NCBI GenBank assembly: GCA_016712285.1 | Contig: JADJRK010000001.1 | Location: 1,860,001 to 1,924,000 of the forward strand | Length of the DNA: 64,000 nt | Reading direction: 5' to 3' | DNA from: Planctomycetota bacterium | Lineage (GTDB): Bacteria > Planctomycetota > UBA8742 > UBA2392 | Part shown: positions 27,813 through 35,555 of the stretch, in pieces | How the letters are laid out: every line of letters begins with the position of its first letter | Position numbering within the stretch: the stretch's first letter is position 1 | The notes under the pieces: model-generated | What the model was told of the DNA's origin: nothing | Seen by the model: only the letters and a program-made list of their open reading frames with translations | The model's database searches: none | Translations under genes and position numbers: made by a program

Positions 27813-27871
27813 AGCCCGCCCAAGCCCCTATCCGGGGCGACATTGTACGGATATCCGACCGCACAAGTAGA

Positions 27872-28585
27872 TTACTTTACGTCGAAATCAACCACCAACG
27901 GAAGGTGATCAGAGGCGCGGCGGGCCAGGTCGCTGTTCACGACGTGGGCGCGTTCGATCACAATGCGACGACATGCAAAAGCCTTGTCGAGCGCACCCAC
28001 CGGCATGTACGCCGGAAAGCTGCGAAATCGCGAGGGCGGCGCCGTCACCTGGGTCAGCCCTTGCTCAGCCAGCGCCCCGCGGTGCAGCGTGTTGCGCCAG
28101 TCATTGAAGTCACCCGCCACAAGCGTCGGCGTGTCCTGGAAAGCACAATAGCTCTCATGGGTGAGCAGGTGGCGCACCTGCCATTGGCGTTCGCTTTCAC
28201 CCAAACCCAGGTGAAAATTCACAAGCCGCAAATCCACGCCCGGGGCCTGGATCATTGCCACTTGCGCGCGCCGGTTTTTGCGGCCGCGGTAGCGCAACGA
28301 GATGTTGTGACGCTTGGCAATCGGGTAACGCGATAGCACCAGGTTGCCATAGCCGCCATCGCCGACGCGATGATTGAACTGGTAGATCGCAAACTCAAAG
28401 CCGAACGCCTGCTGCAGCAACGCCGGCTGGTCGTCAAAGCGCGAGCGTCTCACGTTACGGTCAACTTCCTGCAGGCTGACGATGTCGGCGTGCTGCTCGC
28501 GAATGACTTCGATGATGCGCTCAAGGCGATACAGGCGATCCCGCCCGCCAATGCCCTTGTGAATGTTGTAGGTCAGGACACGCAT
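27872..28585 (-). CDS. Endonuclease/exonuclease/phosphatase (EEP) family protein
   Basis: The protein begins MRVLTYNIHKG, the standard first motif of the EEP fold (Asn8), and continues with SLQEVD (catalytic Glu), a GLGESERQWQ loop, VAGDFNDW and the C-terminal RASDHLPLVVDF, which carry the catalytic Asp and His. This family includes phosphodiesterases, exonuclease III and sphingomyelinases; substrate cannot be read from the sequence. The internal ATG at 28585 is preferred over a start 53 codons upstream because the conserved fold begins exactly there and the upstream residues are Arg/Cys-rich and unlike any family member. 237 residues. Confidence 0.85.
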   Translation of the reverse strand: MRVLTYNIHKGIGGRDRLYRLERIIEVIREQHADIVSLQEVDRNVRRSRFDDQPALLQQAFGFEFAIYQFNHRVGDGGYGNLVLSRYPIAKRHNISLRYRGRKNRRAQVAMIQAPGVDLRLVNFHLGLGESERQWQVRHLLTHESYCAFQDTPTLVAGDFNDWRNTLHRGALAEQGLTQVTAPPSRFRSFPAYMPVGALDKAFACRRIVIERAHVVNSDLARRASDHLPLVVDFDVK

Positions 28586-28719
28586 GTACGCAAAGCATGC
28601 GCTTGCCTGCCACAAGTGCAAGCGGGCTGACGCCCGGAATCGTTGAACCCGAAACCGTCGGCTGTATCCACAGGCCTTTGCGTGACCGCCTCGCGAGCTA
28701 TTCTCGGGCAGGGACTGAG

Positions 28720-31383
28720 ATGACCGGCAAACGCATCTACGCATTCGGGGGCGGCACCGCCGACGGCAACGCTTCGATGAAGGCGCTGCTGGGCGGCAAG
28801 GGCGCGAACTTGGCGGAAATGGCGGCGATCGGGCTGCCAGTGCCGCCGGGATTCACGATCACTACCGAGTGCTGTAAGGCCTACAGCGACGCGCTTGGCC
28901 GCATGCCGGGCGGCCTCATGGCTGAAGTGCGCACCGCCGTTGCCGACGTCGAGAAACTGCTGGGGCGCCAGTTCGGCGCGACCACAAAGCCGCTGCTGTT
29001 CAGCGTGCGAAGCGGCGCCGCAGCCAGCATGCCGGGCATGATGGACACGGTGCTGAACCTGGGCCTGAACCCGGACACGGTGGAGGCCCTGGCCAAAGAG
29101 ACCGGCAACGCGCGCTTTGCCTGGGACAGCTACCGGCGCTTCGTGACCATGTTCGGCGACGTGGTGGCGGGCGTGCCGCGCAAGAAGTTCGATGCAGAAC
29201 TCGAAGCCGCCAAGAAGCGCACGAAAGTCGTGCGCGACGCCGACATGCCCGCCGAAGAACTGCAGAGCATCGTCGGGTTGCTGCTCAGAGTGTATGAACG
29301 CCACGCCGGCAAGCCGTTTCCGACCGACCCGTGGGAACAGCTTGAGCGCTCGATCGAAGCCGTGTTTCGAAGCTGGAACAACATGCGCGCCGTTGAGTAC
29401 CGGCGCATCCACAAGATTCGCGGGCTGATTGGCACGGCAGTCAACGTGCAGGCCATGGTGTTCGGCAACCTGAACGAAAACAGCGCCACGGGCGTCGGCT
29501 TTACACGCGACCCCAGCACGGGCGAAAACACTTTCTTCTGCGATGTGCTGTTCAATGCCCAGGGCGAAGACGTGGTCGCGGGCCTGCGCACGCCCGAAAA
29601 CATTGACGCACTAGCAAAGCGTCAGCCGGCGGTGCACACGCAACTGATGCAGGTGCGGCAAACGCTTGAGCAGCATTACCGCGACATGCAGGACATGGAA
29701 TTCACGATCCAGGACGGCGAGTTGTTCGTGCTGCAAACGCGCAACGGCAAACGCACCGCCCGCGCGGCGCTGCGCATTGCGCTGAGCCTTGTGGACGAAG
29801 GGCTTCTCACGCGCGACGAAGCGTTGCTCAAGATTGAGGCCTCCAGCCTGAACCAGCTGCTGCACCCCACCTTTGATCCCAAGGCAAAGAAGCTGGTGAT
29901 CGCCAGTGGCATTCCAGCCAGCCCCGGCGCAGCGAAGGGCCGCGCCGTGTTCCACCCCGACACCGCAGAGAAGTATGCCGCGCGCAACGAACGCGTCATT
30001 CTTGTGCGCGAAGAGACCAGTCCCGAGGACATCAAGGGCATGGCCGCGGCCCAGGGCATCTTGACGGCACGCGGCGGCCGCACAAGCCACGCCGCCGTGG
30101 TGGCGCGCCAGATGGGCAAGTGCTGCGTCGCCGGTTGCTCGAGCCTGGAGATCGACGAACACGCGCGAATTTTCCGCGTCGGCACGCATACCGTGCGTGA
30201 AGGCGACGTGCTGAGCATCAACGGCGGTACCGGCGAAGTCATGCTGGGCGACGTGCCCACGGTTCCGCCTGAACTCTCGGGCGACTTCAACATCGTGATG
30301 CAGTGGTCTGACGAGTTGCGATTGTTGGGCGTGCGGGCCAATGCCGACACCCCGGCCGACGCCGCCAAAGCTCGCGAGTTCGGCGCTCAGGGCATTGGCC
30401 TGTGCCGCACCGAGCACATGTTCTTTGACAGCGCGCGCATCAACCGCATGCGGGAAATGATCCTGGCCCGCAGCCACGAGCAGAAGCAAGCCGCGCTCGC
30501 ACACCTGTTGCCGATGCAGCGTGAGGACTTCATCGGATTGTTTGAAGCGATGGACGGCCTGCCCGTGACGATCCGGCTGCTGGACCCGCCGCTGCACGAG
30601 TTTTTGCCCCACGACCCGGCGATCCAGCAGGTGATCGCCGATGAGCTTGAGGTGCCGGTCAAGGTGGTGCGCGACCGCGTGGCAGCACTGCACGAAGTGA
30701 ACCCGATGCTGGGGCTGCGCGGGTGCCGGCTGGGCATTGTTGAACCGATGATCTACGACATGCAGGTGCAGGCAATTATCGAGGCGGTTCGCGAAACAGA
30801 GCAGCGTGGGCGCAAGGTTGATGCCGAGATCATGATCCCGCTGGTCGGCACGGTCGATGAGCTGCGCCGGCTGCGTCGTCGCATCGAGGACCAACTGAGG
30901 CGCTTCAATCTTGAGCGCGGCGCCAGAGTGAAGGTCAAGATCGGCACGATGATCGAGGTGCCGCGCGCTGCCCTGACCGCCGACAAGGTCGCCGAGGAAG
31001 CGGACTTCTTCAGCTTCGGCACGAATGACCTTACGCAGATGACACTGGGAGTCTCGCGCGACGACGCGGAAAAGGGCTTCCTGATTGAATACGTCGTGCA
31101 GGGCGTCTACCCCACGGACCCGTTCGCAACCATTGACGAGGAAGGCGTCGGCAAGCTGGTCGAGATGGGCGTGAAGCTTGGCCGCGCCACGCGCCCGGGC
31201 CTGAAGGTCGGCATCTGCGGCGAACACGGCGGCGACCCCGAAAGCATCGACTTCTGCCACCGCGTCGGCATGGACTACGTAAGCTGCAGCCCCTACCGTG
31301 TGCCGATCGCGCGACTGGCCGCCGCCCAGGCTGCGATCCGGCACGGCAGGTCGAACCACGAAAACGCGAAAACACAAAAGTAG
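28720..31383 (+). CDS. ppdK: Pyruvate phosphate dikinase
   Basis: It interconverts pyruvate, ATP and phosphate with phosphoenolpyruvate, AMP and pyrophosphate. The nucleotide domain covers ~1-340 (LGGKGANLAEM and GRTAVN-type TGVGFTRDPSTGEN). The swivelling phosphohistidine domain carries GGRTSHAAVVARQMG with catalytic His457. The C-terminal TIM barrel binds PEP (EADFFSFGTNDLTQM, GICGEHGGDP). 887 residues match the family. The ATG at 28720 is chosen because it directly precedes the conserved KRIYAFGGG. The last ~10 residues (NHENAKTQK) are encoded by a repetitive element, see 31354-31433. Confidence 0.96.
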   Translation: MTGKRIYAFGGGTADGNASMKALLGGKGANLAEMAAIGLPVPPGFTITTECCKAYSDALGRMPGGLMAEVRTAVADVEKLLGRQFGATTKPLLFSVRSGAAASMPGMMDTVLNLGLNPDTVEALAKETGNARFAWDSYRRFVTMFGDVVAGVPRKKFDAELEAAKKRTKVVRDADMPAEELQSIVGLLLRVYERHAGKPFPTDPWEQLERSIEAVFRSWNNMRAVEYRRIHKIRGLIGTAVNVQAMVFGNLNENSATGVGFTRDPSTGENTFFCDVLFNAQGEDVVAGLRTPENIDALAKRQPAVHTQLMQVRQTLEQHYRDMQDMEFTIQDGELFVLQTRNGKRTARAALRIALSLVDEGLLTRDEALLKIEASSLNQLLHPTFDPKAKKLVIASGIPASPGAAKGRAVFHPDTAEKYAARNERVILVREETSPEDIKGMAAAQGILTARGGRTSHAAVVARQMGKCCVAGCSSLEIDEHARIFRVGTHTVREGDVLSINGGTGEVMLGDVPTVPPELSGDFNIVMQWSDELRLLGVRANADTPADAAKAREFGAQGIGLCRTEHMFFDSARINRMREMILARSHEQKQAALAHLLPMQREDFIGLFEAMDGLPVTIRLLDPPLHEFLPHDPAIQQVIADELEVPVKVVRDRVAALHEVNPMLGLRGCRLGIVEPMIYDMQVQAIIEAVRETEQRGRKVDAEIMIPLVGTVDELRRLRRRIEDQLRRFNLERGARVKVKIGTMIEVPRAALTADKVAEEADFFSFGTNDLTQMTLGVSRDDAEKGFLIEYVVQGVYPTDPFATIDEEGVGKLVEMGVKLGRATRPGLKVGICGEHGGDPESIDFCHRVGMDYVSCSPYRVPIARLAAAQAAIRHGRSNHENAKTQK

Positions 31384-31433
31384 GCACTTGGTTTCTTGGG
31401 CAGATCCTTTCGTGCTTTCGTGGTTTTGTGGTT
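31354..31433. repeat. 80-bp inverted-repeat element made of 8-nt iterations, overlapping the ppdK 3' end
   Basis: Two 27-nt arms, 31354-31380 and 31407-31433, are inverted copies with 22 of 27 positions matching. Each arm contains three consecutive octamers of the type CCACGAAA, ACGCGAAA, ACACAAAA and its complement. The left arm encodes the last codons of ppdK and ends just before its TAG stop. The structure is a potential hairpin and could terminate the ppdK transcript. Confidence 0.65.
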
Positions 31434-31440
31434 ATCCAAC

Positions 31441-32553
31441 ATGCGATCAGACACCTTCACATTTCAGATTCCGCCGGGGCGCATTGCGCAGGTGCCAGCC
31501 GACCGCCGCGACGAAAGCCGGCTGATGGTCGTGAGGCGCGGCGCAGCCGTGATTGAGCACCACACATTCAAAGACCTGCCGCAACTGCTGAACGCGGGCG
31601 ACCTGCTGCTGCTGAATAACACTCGCGTAAAGCCGTGCCGGCTGCACATGCAACGCACAAGCACCGGCGGCCAAGTCGAACTCTTCGTGATTCGGCGAAT
31701 CGGCGAACACGAGCCCGGCCAGCCTGACGAAGCCTTGGCGAAGTCAGGAGCGCAAGCGCCGGACAGACCCGCGACATACGAGGCCCTCACCGGTTCAGGC
31801 GGAAGACTGGAAGCCGGGGAAAGGCTGCAGCTCGAAGGCGCCACGGTAGCGCTGCTTCAGCGCGACGCCTTCGGCCCGGGGCACTGGCTGGTGAGCATCG
31901 AAGCTCAGGCGGGCGCCGACGAGTTTCTGCGGCAGCATGCCAAGATGCCGCTGCCGCCCTACATCCGGCGCGACAAGGCCGATGACAGGCACGCAAACCT
32001 CGACCGCGAGCGCTACCAGACTGTGGTCGCCGAACACGAAGGCGCCGTCGCCGCGCCCACGGCGGGACTGCACTTCACACCCGAAGTGCTGAATGCCTGT
32101 GCGGCTGCCGGGATTGCGCGCACCGCAATCACGCTGCACACGGGCCCGGGCACCTTCCGGCCGCTGAAGGCGCCAACGCTGGAAAAGCACGACATGCACG
32201 CGGAGAGCTTTGTCGTGCCGGAGACCGCCAGCGGCGCGGTCCAGCAGACAAGGGCGCAGGGCGGGCGCGTCGTGGTTGTCGGCACCACATCATGCCGCAC
32301 GGTTGAAACTGTCGCCAACGAACGGGGGCTGCTGCCGGCAAGCGAAGGCGAGACGCGGCTGTTCATCTATCCGCCCTGGCGCTTTCGCTGCTCAGACGCG
32401 CTGCTGACCAACTTTCACCTGCCGAACAGCACGCTGATCTTCCTGGTGGCGGCGTGGCTGGGCGAGTCATTGACACGTCAAGCCTACGAGACTGCACTTG
32501 CAGGCGAGTATCGCTTCTTCAGTTACGGCGACGCCATGCTGTGCCTGCCCTGA
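31441..32553 (+). CDS. queA: S-adenosylmethionine:tRNA ribosyltransferase-isomerase
   Basis: QueA transfers and isomerises the ribosyl part of AdoMet to 7-aminomethyl-7-deazaguanine-tRNA, a late step of queuosine synthesis. The sequence has the family landmarks DLLLLNNTRV, PLPPYIRR, AAPTAGLHFTPE, LHTGPGTFRP and TNFHLPNSTLIFLVAAW. The start at ATG 31441 directly precedes the conserved beginning, and the frame upstream is only repeat DNA. 370 residues, including a poorly conserved insert near 100-120. No other queuosine gene is in view. Confidence 0.95.
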   Translation: MRSDTFTFQIPPGRIAQVPADRRDESRLMVVRRGAAVIEHHTFKDLPQLLNAGDLLLLNNTRVKPCRLHMQRTSTGGQVELFVIRRIGEHEPGQPDEALAKSGAQAPDRPATYEALTGSGGRLEAGERLQLEGATVALLQRDAFGPGHWLVSIEAQAGADEFLRQHAKMPLPPYIRRDKADDRHANLDRERYQTVVAEHEGAVAAPTAGLHFTPEVLNACAAAGIARTAITLHTGPGTFRPLKAPTLEKHDMHAESFVVPETASGAVQQTRAQGGRVVVVGTTSCRTVETVANERGLLPASEGETRLFIYPPWRFRCSDALLTNFHLPNSTLIFLVAAWLGESLTRQAYETALAGEYRFFSYGDAMLCLP

Positions 32554-32802
32554 TCAGTCGTGGTGCTGTTCATCCAGGTAGCTGCCGACGCGTTCCGGTG
32601 GCGTGATGCCGCCCTGTTCTTTCTGCATCTTTTCGAGGCTGGCGTTGAGCTTCTTCAGCTCCACGTGGCACTGGTGCGCCCAACGCTGTGCGGCATACGC
32701 GCTGATGCACGCCAGAATTGCAAAGCCGCCGAGGATCACTGCGACAATGAGCTCGCTGCGAATGCCAAACAGCCGATGGGATTCCTGCAACAGAAAGTGC
32801 AT
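32554..32802 (-). CDS. Small single-pass membrane protein
   Basis: This is an 82-residue protein with one transmembrane helix (LIVAVILGGFAILACISAYAA), then a charged coiled-coil-like part (HVELKKLNASLEKMQKEQ). GAGGTGTGC lies just before ATG 32802, giving a good ribosome-binding site. Its stop codon abuts the queA stop with no gap (TGA on one strand, TCA next to it). No family recognised. A longer reading of the same frame upstream runs antisense to the acetyltransferase gene and was not used. Confidence 0.5.
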   Translation of the reverse strand: MHFLLQESHRLFGIRSELIVAVILGGFAILACISAYAAQRWAHQCHVELKKLNASLEKMQKEQGGITPPERVGSYLDEQHHD

Positions 32803-32885
32803 GCACACCTCAAGACAACCGGAAGCGCCATTCTCCTGACTGGCCCTGTGTGAGACGCCGACCGGGGCCTCGGCGTTCCCGGTTG

Positions 32886-34079
32886 CTAGATCAAGCCGAG
32901 CGACTTGCCGCACTTCTTGAAAATGTCGAGCGCTTCCTGCAGGTCGTCGCGGCTGTGGCTGGCGCTGACAATCGTGCGCACGCGCGACAGCTTCTCGGCA
33001 ACCATCGGAAAGTAGATGCCCTGTGCGTACACGCCGGCCTCGAGCAAGATCTCGCTGAACTTCGCGGCCTTGGCGCCATCGCCCACGATCACTGGCGTCA
33101 CCGGGCTGACACTGTTGCCGGTGTTGAAGCCGAGATCCTTGAGGCCCTGCTTGAAGAACTTCGTGTTCTCCCACAGCTTGGCGTGGTGTTGCGGCTCGTT
33201 TTCCAGCACGTCGAAACAGGCGCTGACGGCTGCCACAACCATGGGCGGCGCTGAAGCACTAAAGAGGAACGGCCGGGCCTTGGCTATCAAATACTCTTTC
33301 ACGACCTTGGGCCCGGCGTAATAGCCGCCAACGACTGGAATGGCCTTGCTCAGCGTGCCGACGGTGAGCGACCAGCGGTCATGCACGTTCTGGTCGTGGA
33401 CGGTGCCGCGGCCTTTTTCGCCCAGCACACCGGTGGCGTGGGCGTCGTCGACCATGGTGATGGCGTCGTATTTTTCGCAGGCGTCAGCGCAGGCCTTCAG
33501 GTCCGCGACGTCGCCGTCCATGCTGAACACGCCGTCGGTGACGACCAGGATCTTGCCCTTGATGCCCTTGGCGCCGCGCGCTTCTTTCAGTAGCTCTTCG
33601 AGATGGCCGTAATCCTTGTGCTTGTAGACGGCTCGCGTGGCTTTGCTGAGCCTTGCGCCGTCGATGATGCTGGCGTGGTTCAGCTCATCGCTGACGATGT
33701 GGTCGCCTTCAACGGCGAGTGTGCTGACAACGCCCACGTTGGCTGTGAAGCCGCTCTGGAACAGCAGCGCGCTTTCTGTTTTTTTGAATTTCGCGATTTT
33801 GTCTTCGCACTCGACGTGAATGTCCATCGTGCCGCTGATCGGGCGCACGGCGCCGCTGCCCACGCCGTACTTGTCGAGCGCCTTGTGGGCGGCTTCGACG
33901 ACCTTGGGGTGGGTAGAGAGGCCCAGGTAGCTGTTGTTGGAAAGCTGGATCACGCGCCTGCCGTCGATCATCACCCGCGCGCCAACGGCGGACTGGTGAA
34001 CCTTCGGCATATGAAAAAGGCTGCGCGCCTTAAGCGCGTCAATTTCGGCGGTGCACCATTCGATCAATCGGTTCGACAC
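32886..34079 (-). CDS. Glycine C-acetyltransferase / alpha-oxoamine synthase
   Basis: This is a PLP-dependent enzyme of the alpha-oxoamine synthase family (397 residues). The small N-terminal segment, LSNNSYLGLSTHP, GSGAVRPISGT, the Asp-pair region VDDAHATGVLG and the PLP-lysine motif TLSKAIPVVGGYYAG are present. Strong resemblance to 2-amino-3-ketobutyrate CoA ligases (Kbl), which cleave 2-amino-3-ketobutyrate to glycine and acetyl-CoA in threonine breakdown; related enzymes make KAPA or serine-derived bases, so the exact substrate is inferred. No threonine dehydrogenase gene is adjacent. A REP-rich gap follows on its 5' side. Confidence 0.85.
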   Translation of the reverse strand: MSNRLIEWCTAEIDALKARSLFHMPKVHQSAVGARVMIDGRRVIQLSNNSYLGLSTHPKVVEAAHKALDKYGVGSGAVRPISGTMDIHVECEDKIAKFKKTESALLFQSGFTANVGVVSTLAVEGDHIVSDELNHASIIDGARLSKATRAVYKHKDYGHLEELLKEARGAKGIKGKILVVTDGVFSMDGDVADLKACADACEKYDAITMVDDAHATGVLGEKGRGTVHDQNVHDRWSLTVGTLSKAIPVVGGYYAGPKVVKEYLIAKARPFLFSASAPPMVVAAVSACFDVLENEPQHHAKLWENTKFFKQGLKDLGFNTGNSVSPVTPVIVGDGAKAAKFSEILLEAGVYAQGIYFPMVAEKLSRVRTIVSASHSRDDLQEALDIFKKCGKSLGLI

Positions 34080-34308
34080 GGCGAGCTCCAGTCAACAAGG
34101 GAGCGTGTTTTAGGGTGCAGCAGCCGACCATGGCAAGGTGAAAGTCGAATGCAGGCAGTTCGGCGCGGCCTGCCCACCGAAGCGTTGGCAAAGGCACGGA
34201 GCGCCAACACAGCTTTGGCCCCCGCCGAAGAAGGGGTTGTTCACTCGAAGCCACGACGCAAAACTCGAAAGGGCACCACTTCAGTGGCCTGCGGAGCAGG
34301 CCTTCAAT
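34080..34308. other. Intergenic region with degenerate REP-like words
   Basis: No gene is seen. The stretch contains a degenerate copy of the REP word found at the transposase ends (GGCACGGAGCGCCAACAC around 34190) and the start of the inverted-repeat element. It separates the acetyltransferase gene from the transposase element. Confidence 0.45.
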
Positions 34309-34919
34309 GTTAGCCCCCGGCGCAGCCGGGGGTTTCAGGGCCATCAGGGGCCAAGGCGCGGAGCGCCGACACAAACCGCTCATTCCTTTTGGCACAACGG
34401 TGGTTCCAAACCGTCGACAAATTCCGGATCAACTTCCATTCCGTGCAGCTTCATGAAGCCCTCAAGCTCATCGCGAAACGACGTCTTCGCATGATGCGAC
34501 TCCTGGTTCTTCACATACTGCACCGCACTTTCAAGGCTCTCCTGGTTCATGCTGAATGCGCGGTAGCCGCGCTGCCAACCAAACTCGCGATGGCCGTCCT
34601 CGCGCGCCCAACCTGTGGCGCCGGCCTTGAGCTTGTTGGCGAAGTCCGCCAAAGCAAGTTTCGGCGCAAGGTCGAACACGAGGTGGCAGTGGTCGGCCAC
34701 GCCATCCAACGCATGCACGTGGCAACCGAGACTCTTCACCGTTCCGGCCATGTAGGCGTGAAGCTTCGGTTTGAGATCCGGTGTGATCAGCGGCCGGCGC
34801 TCTTTGGTCGCGAACACCATGTGAATCAAGACTCGCGTGTGTGTGCGCCATGACTGTGTCGGCGCTCCGCGCCTTGGGTTTCCGGCCGCATCATACCCCC
34901 GGCTGCGCCGGGGGCTAAC
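34309..34919. mobile_element. REP-associated (IS200/RAYT-type) transposase element with 65-bp inverted ends
   Basis: The element is bounded by two 65-nt inverted arms, 34309-34373 and 34855-34919. In each arm a first block of 25 nt (GTTAGCCCCCGGC hairpin GCCGGGGGT) and a second block of 23 nt (CCAAGGCGCGGAGC, then GCCGACACA) are identical, and only ~17 central nt differ. Both blocks are themselves palindromic REP-like hairpins (for example the 8-bp stem 34314-34321/34325-34332). The transposase coding region lies between them, head outward as in RAYT elements. Confidence 0.75.
34380..34829 (-). pseudogene. IS200/RAYT-like Y1 transposase, 5' end shifted by one nucleotide
   Basis: The frame holds the HUH motif (ADHCHLVF, His47/His49) and the catalytic Tyr105 in VQYVKNQESHH, followed by TSFRDELEGFMKLHG, as in TnpA of IS200/RAYT elements (a single-strand transposase). 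The N-terminal residues MAHTHASL of such proteins are encoded in the +1 frame from ATG 34851, and the frames meet in the run CTTGATT near 34828, so one extra base breaks the gene. The listed start is a TTG without a clear ribosome-binding site. It may be a pseudogene or use the TTG. Confidence 0.75.
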
Positions 34920-34957
34920 AGTGCCTTGGCGCTCCGCGCCAGAAGACTACTCCAAAA

Positions 34958-35530
34958 TTACGGTACGTGCTTCAGCCGAGGGGGCTCCTGCCGATCCGTG
35001 AAATCCCGCTCTGCAATATTGCTGTAAGTGTTCCACACAACAGTGGCAGAGATCGTCAGTAACGCCGCAAGCGAAGCATGGCGCTCAGACTCAAACGCAT
35101 AGCAGTCTTCTGCTTCGATGGTCTTTGCCAACACTGACGCCACTTCGCTTGTCAGACTTGAGCCGAATGCCTTGCACAACACGTCAACATTCGCAGGGGT
35201 CGGTGGAGCCACAGTCGTAGCATTGGAGTCAAAGTATCCGGGGGAAGAATTGTACTGGTCTTGGATAGCGCCATTGGCAGCGAGCCAGTACCTCAATATG
35301 TCATCGCTAAACACGCAGACACCGAGAACCGGGCATCCGCCCACGGCAGAGAGTTCCACAGCGAGGTCACATATCTCTCGCTCATCCATTTCCTCACACT
35401 GCTTGTCGAACACGATTACGTCTGCAGCGGCCTCCGCAACGTAGGCCGTTCGGCCCGACGATCTCAGGAAATCGAGAATCTGATCTGTGGATGCCCCTCG
35501 GGCCACGAAGTTGACGTAACCGCCAGCCAT
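34958..35530 (-). CDS. Conserved hypothetical protein (YNSxPGYF motif)
   Basis: This is a 190-residue soluble protein. The N-terminal half (VNFVARGASTDQILDFLR, then TAYVAEAAADVIVFDKQCEE) and the segment DDILRYWLAANGAIQDQYNSSPGYF are the recognisable conserved stretch; I recall similar uncharacterised proteins with D-x-Y-N-S-x-P-G-Y-F but cannot name a family. ATG 35530 follows AAAGGGTGGGGG, which suits a ribosome-binding site. It lies 26 nt downstream of gltX on the same strand, so it may be read with it. Function unknown. Confidence 0.55.
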   Translation of the reverse strand: MAGGYVNFVARGASTDQILDFLRSSGRTAYVAEAAADVIVFDKQCEEMDEREICDLAVELSAVGGCPVLGVCVFSDDILRYWLAANGAIQDQYNSSPGYFDSNATTVAPPTPANVDVLCKAFGSSLTSEVASVLAKTIEAEDCYAFESERHASLAALLTISATVVWNTYSNIAERDFTDRQEPPRLKHVP

Positions 35531-35555
35531 TATCCCCCACCCTTTCTGCAAACGG

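Noticed and set aside
29611..31377. A 588-residue minus-strand frame across ppdK
   Set aside because: It mirrors ppdK codons, is His/Val/Asp-rich and lacks any family motif; ppdK has all catalytic motifs.
32803..33174. Upstream extension of the 82-residue membrane protein
   Set aside because: This part is antisense to the acetyltransferase gene and has no signal; the shorter start has a GAGG site.
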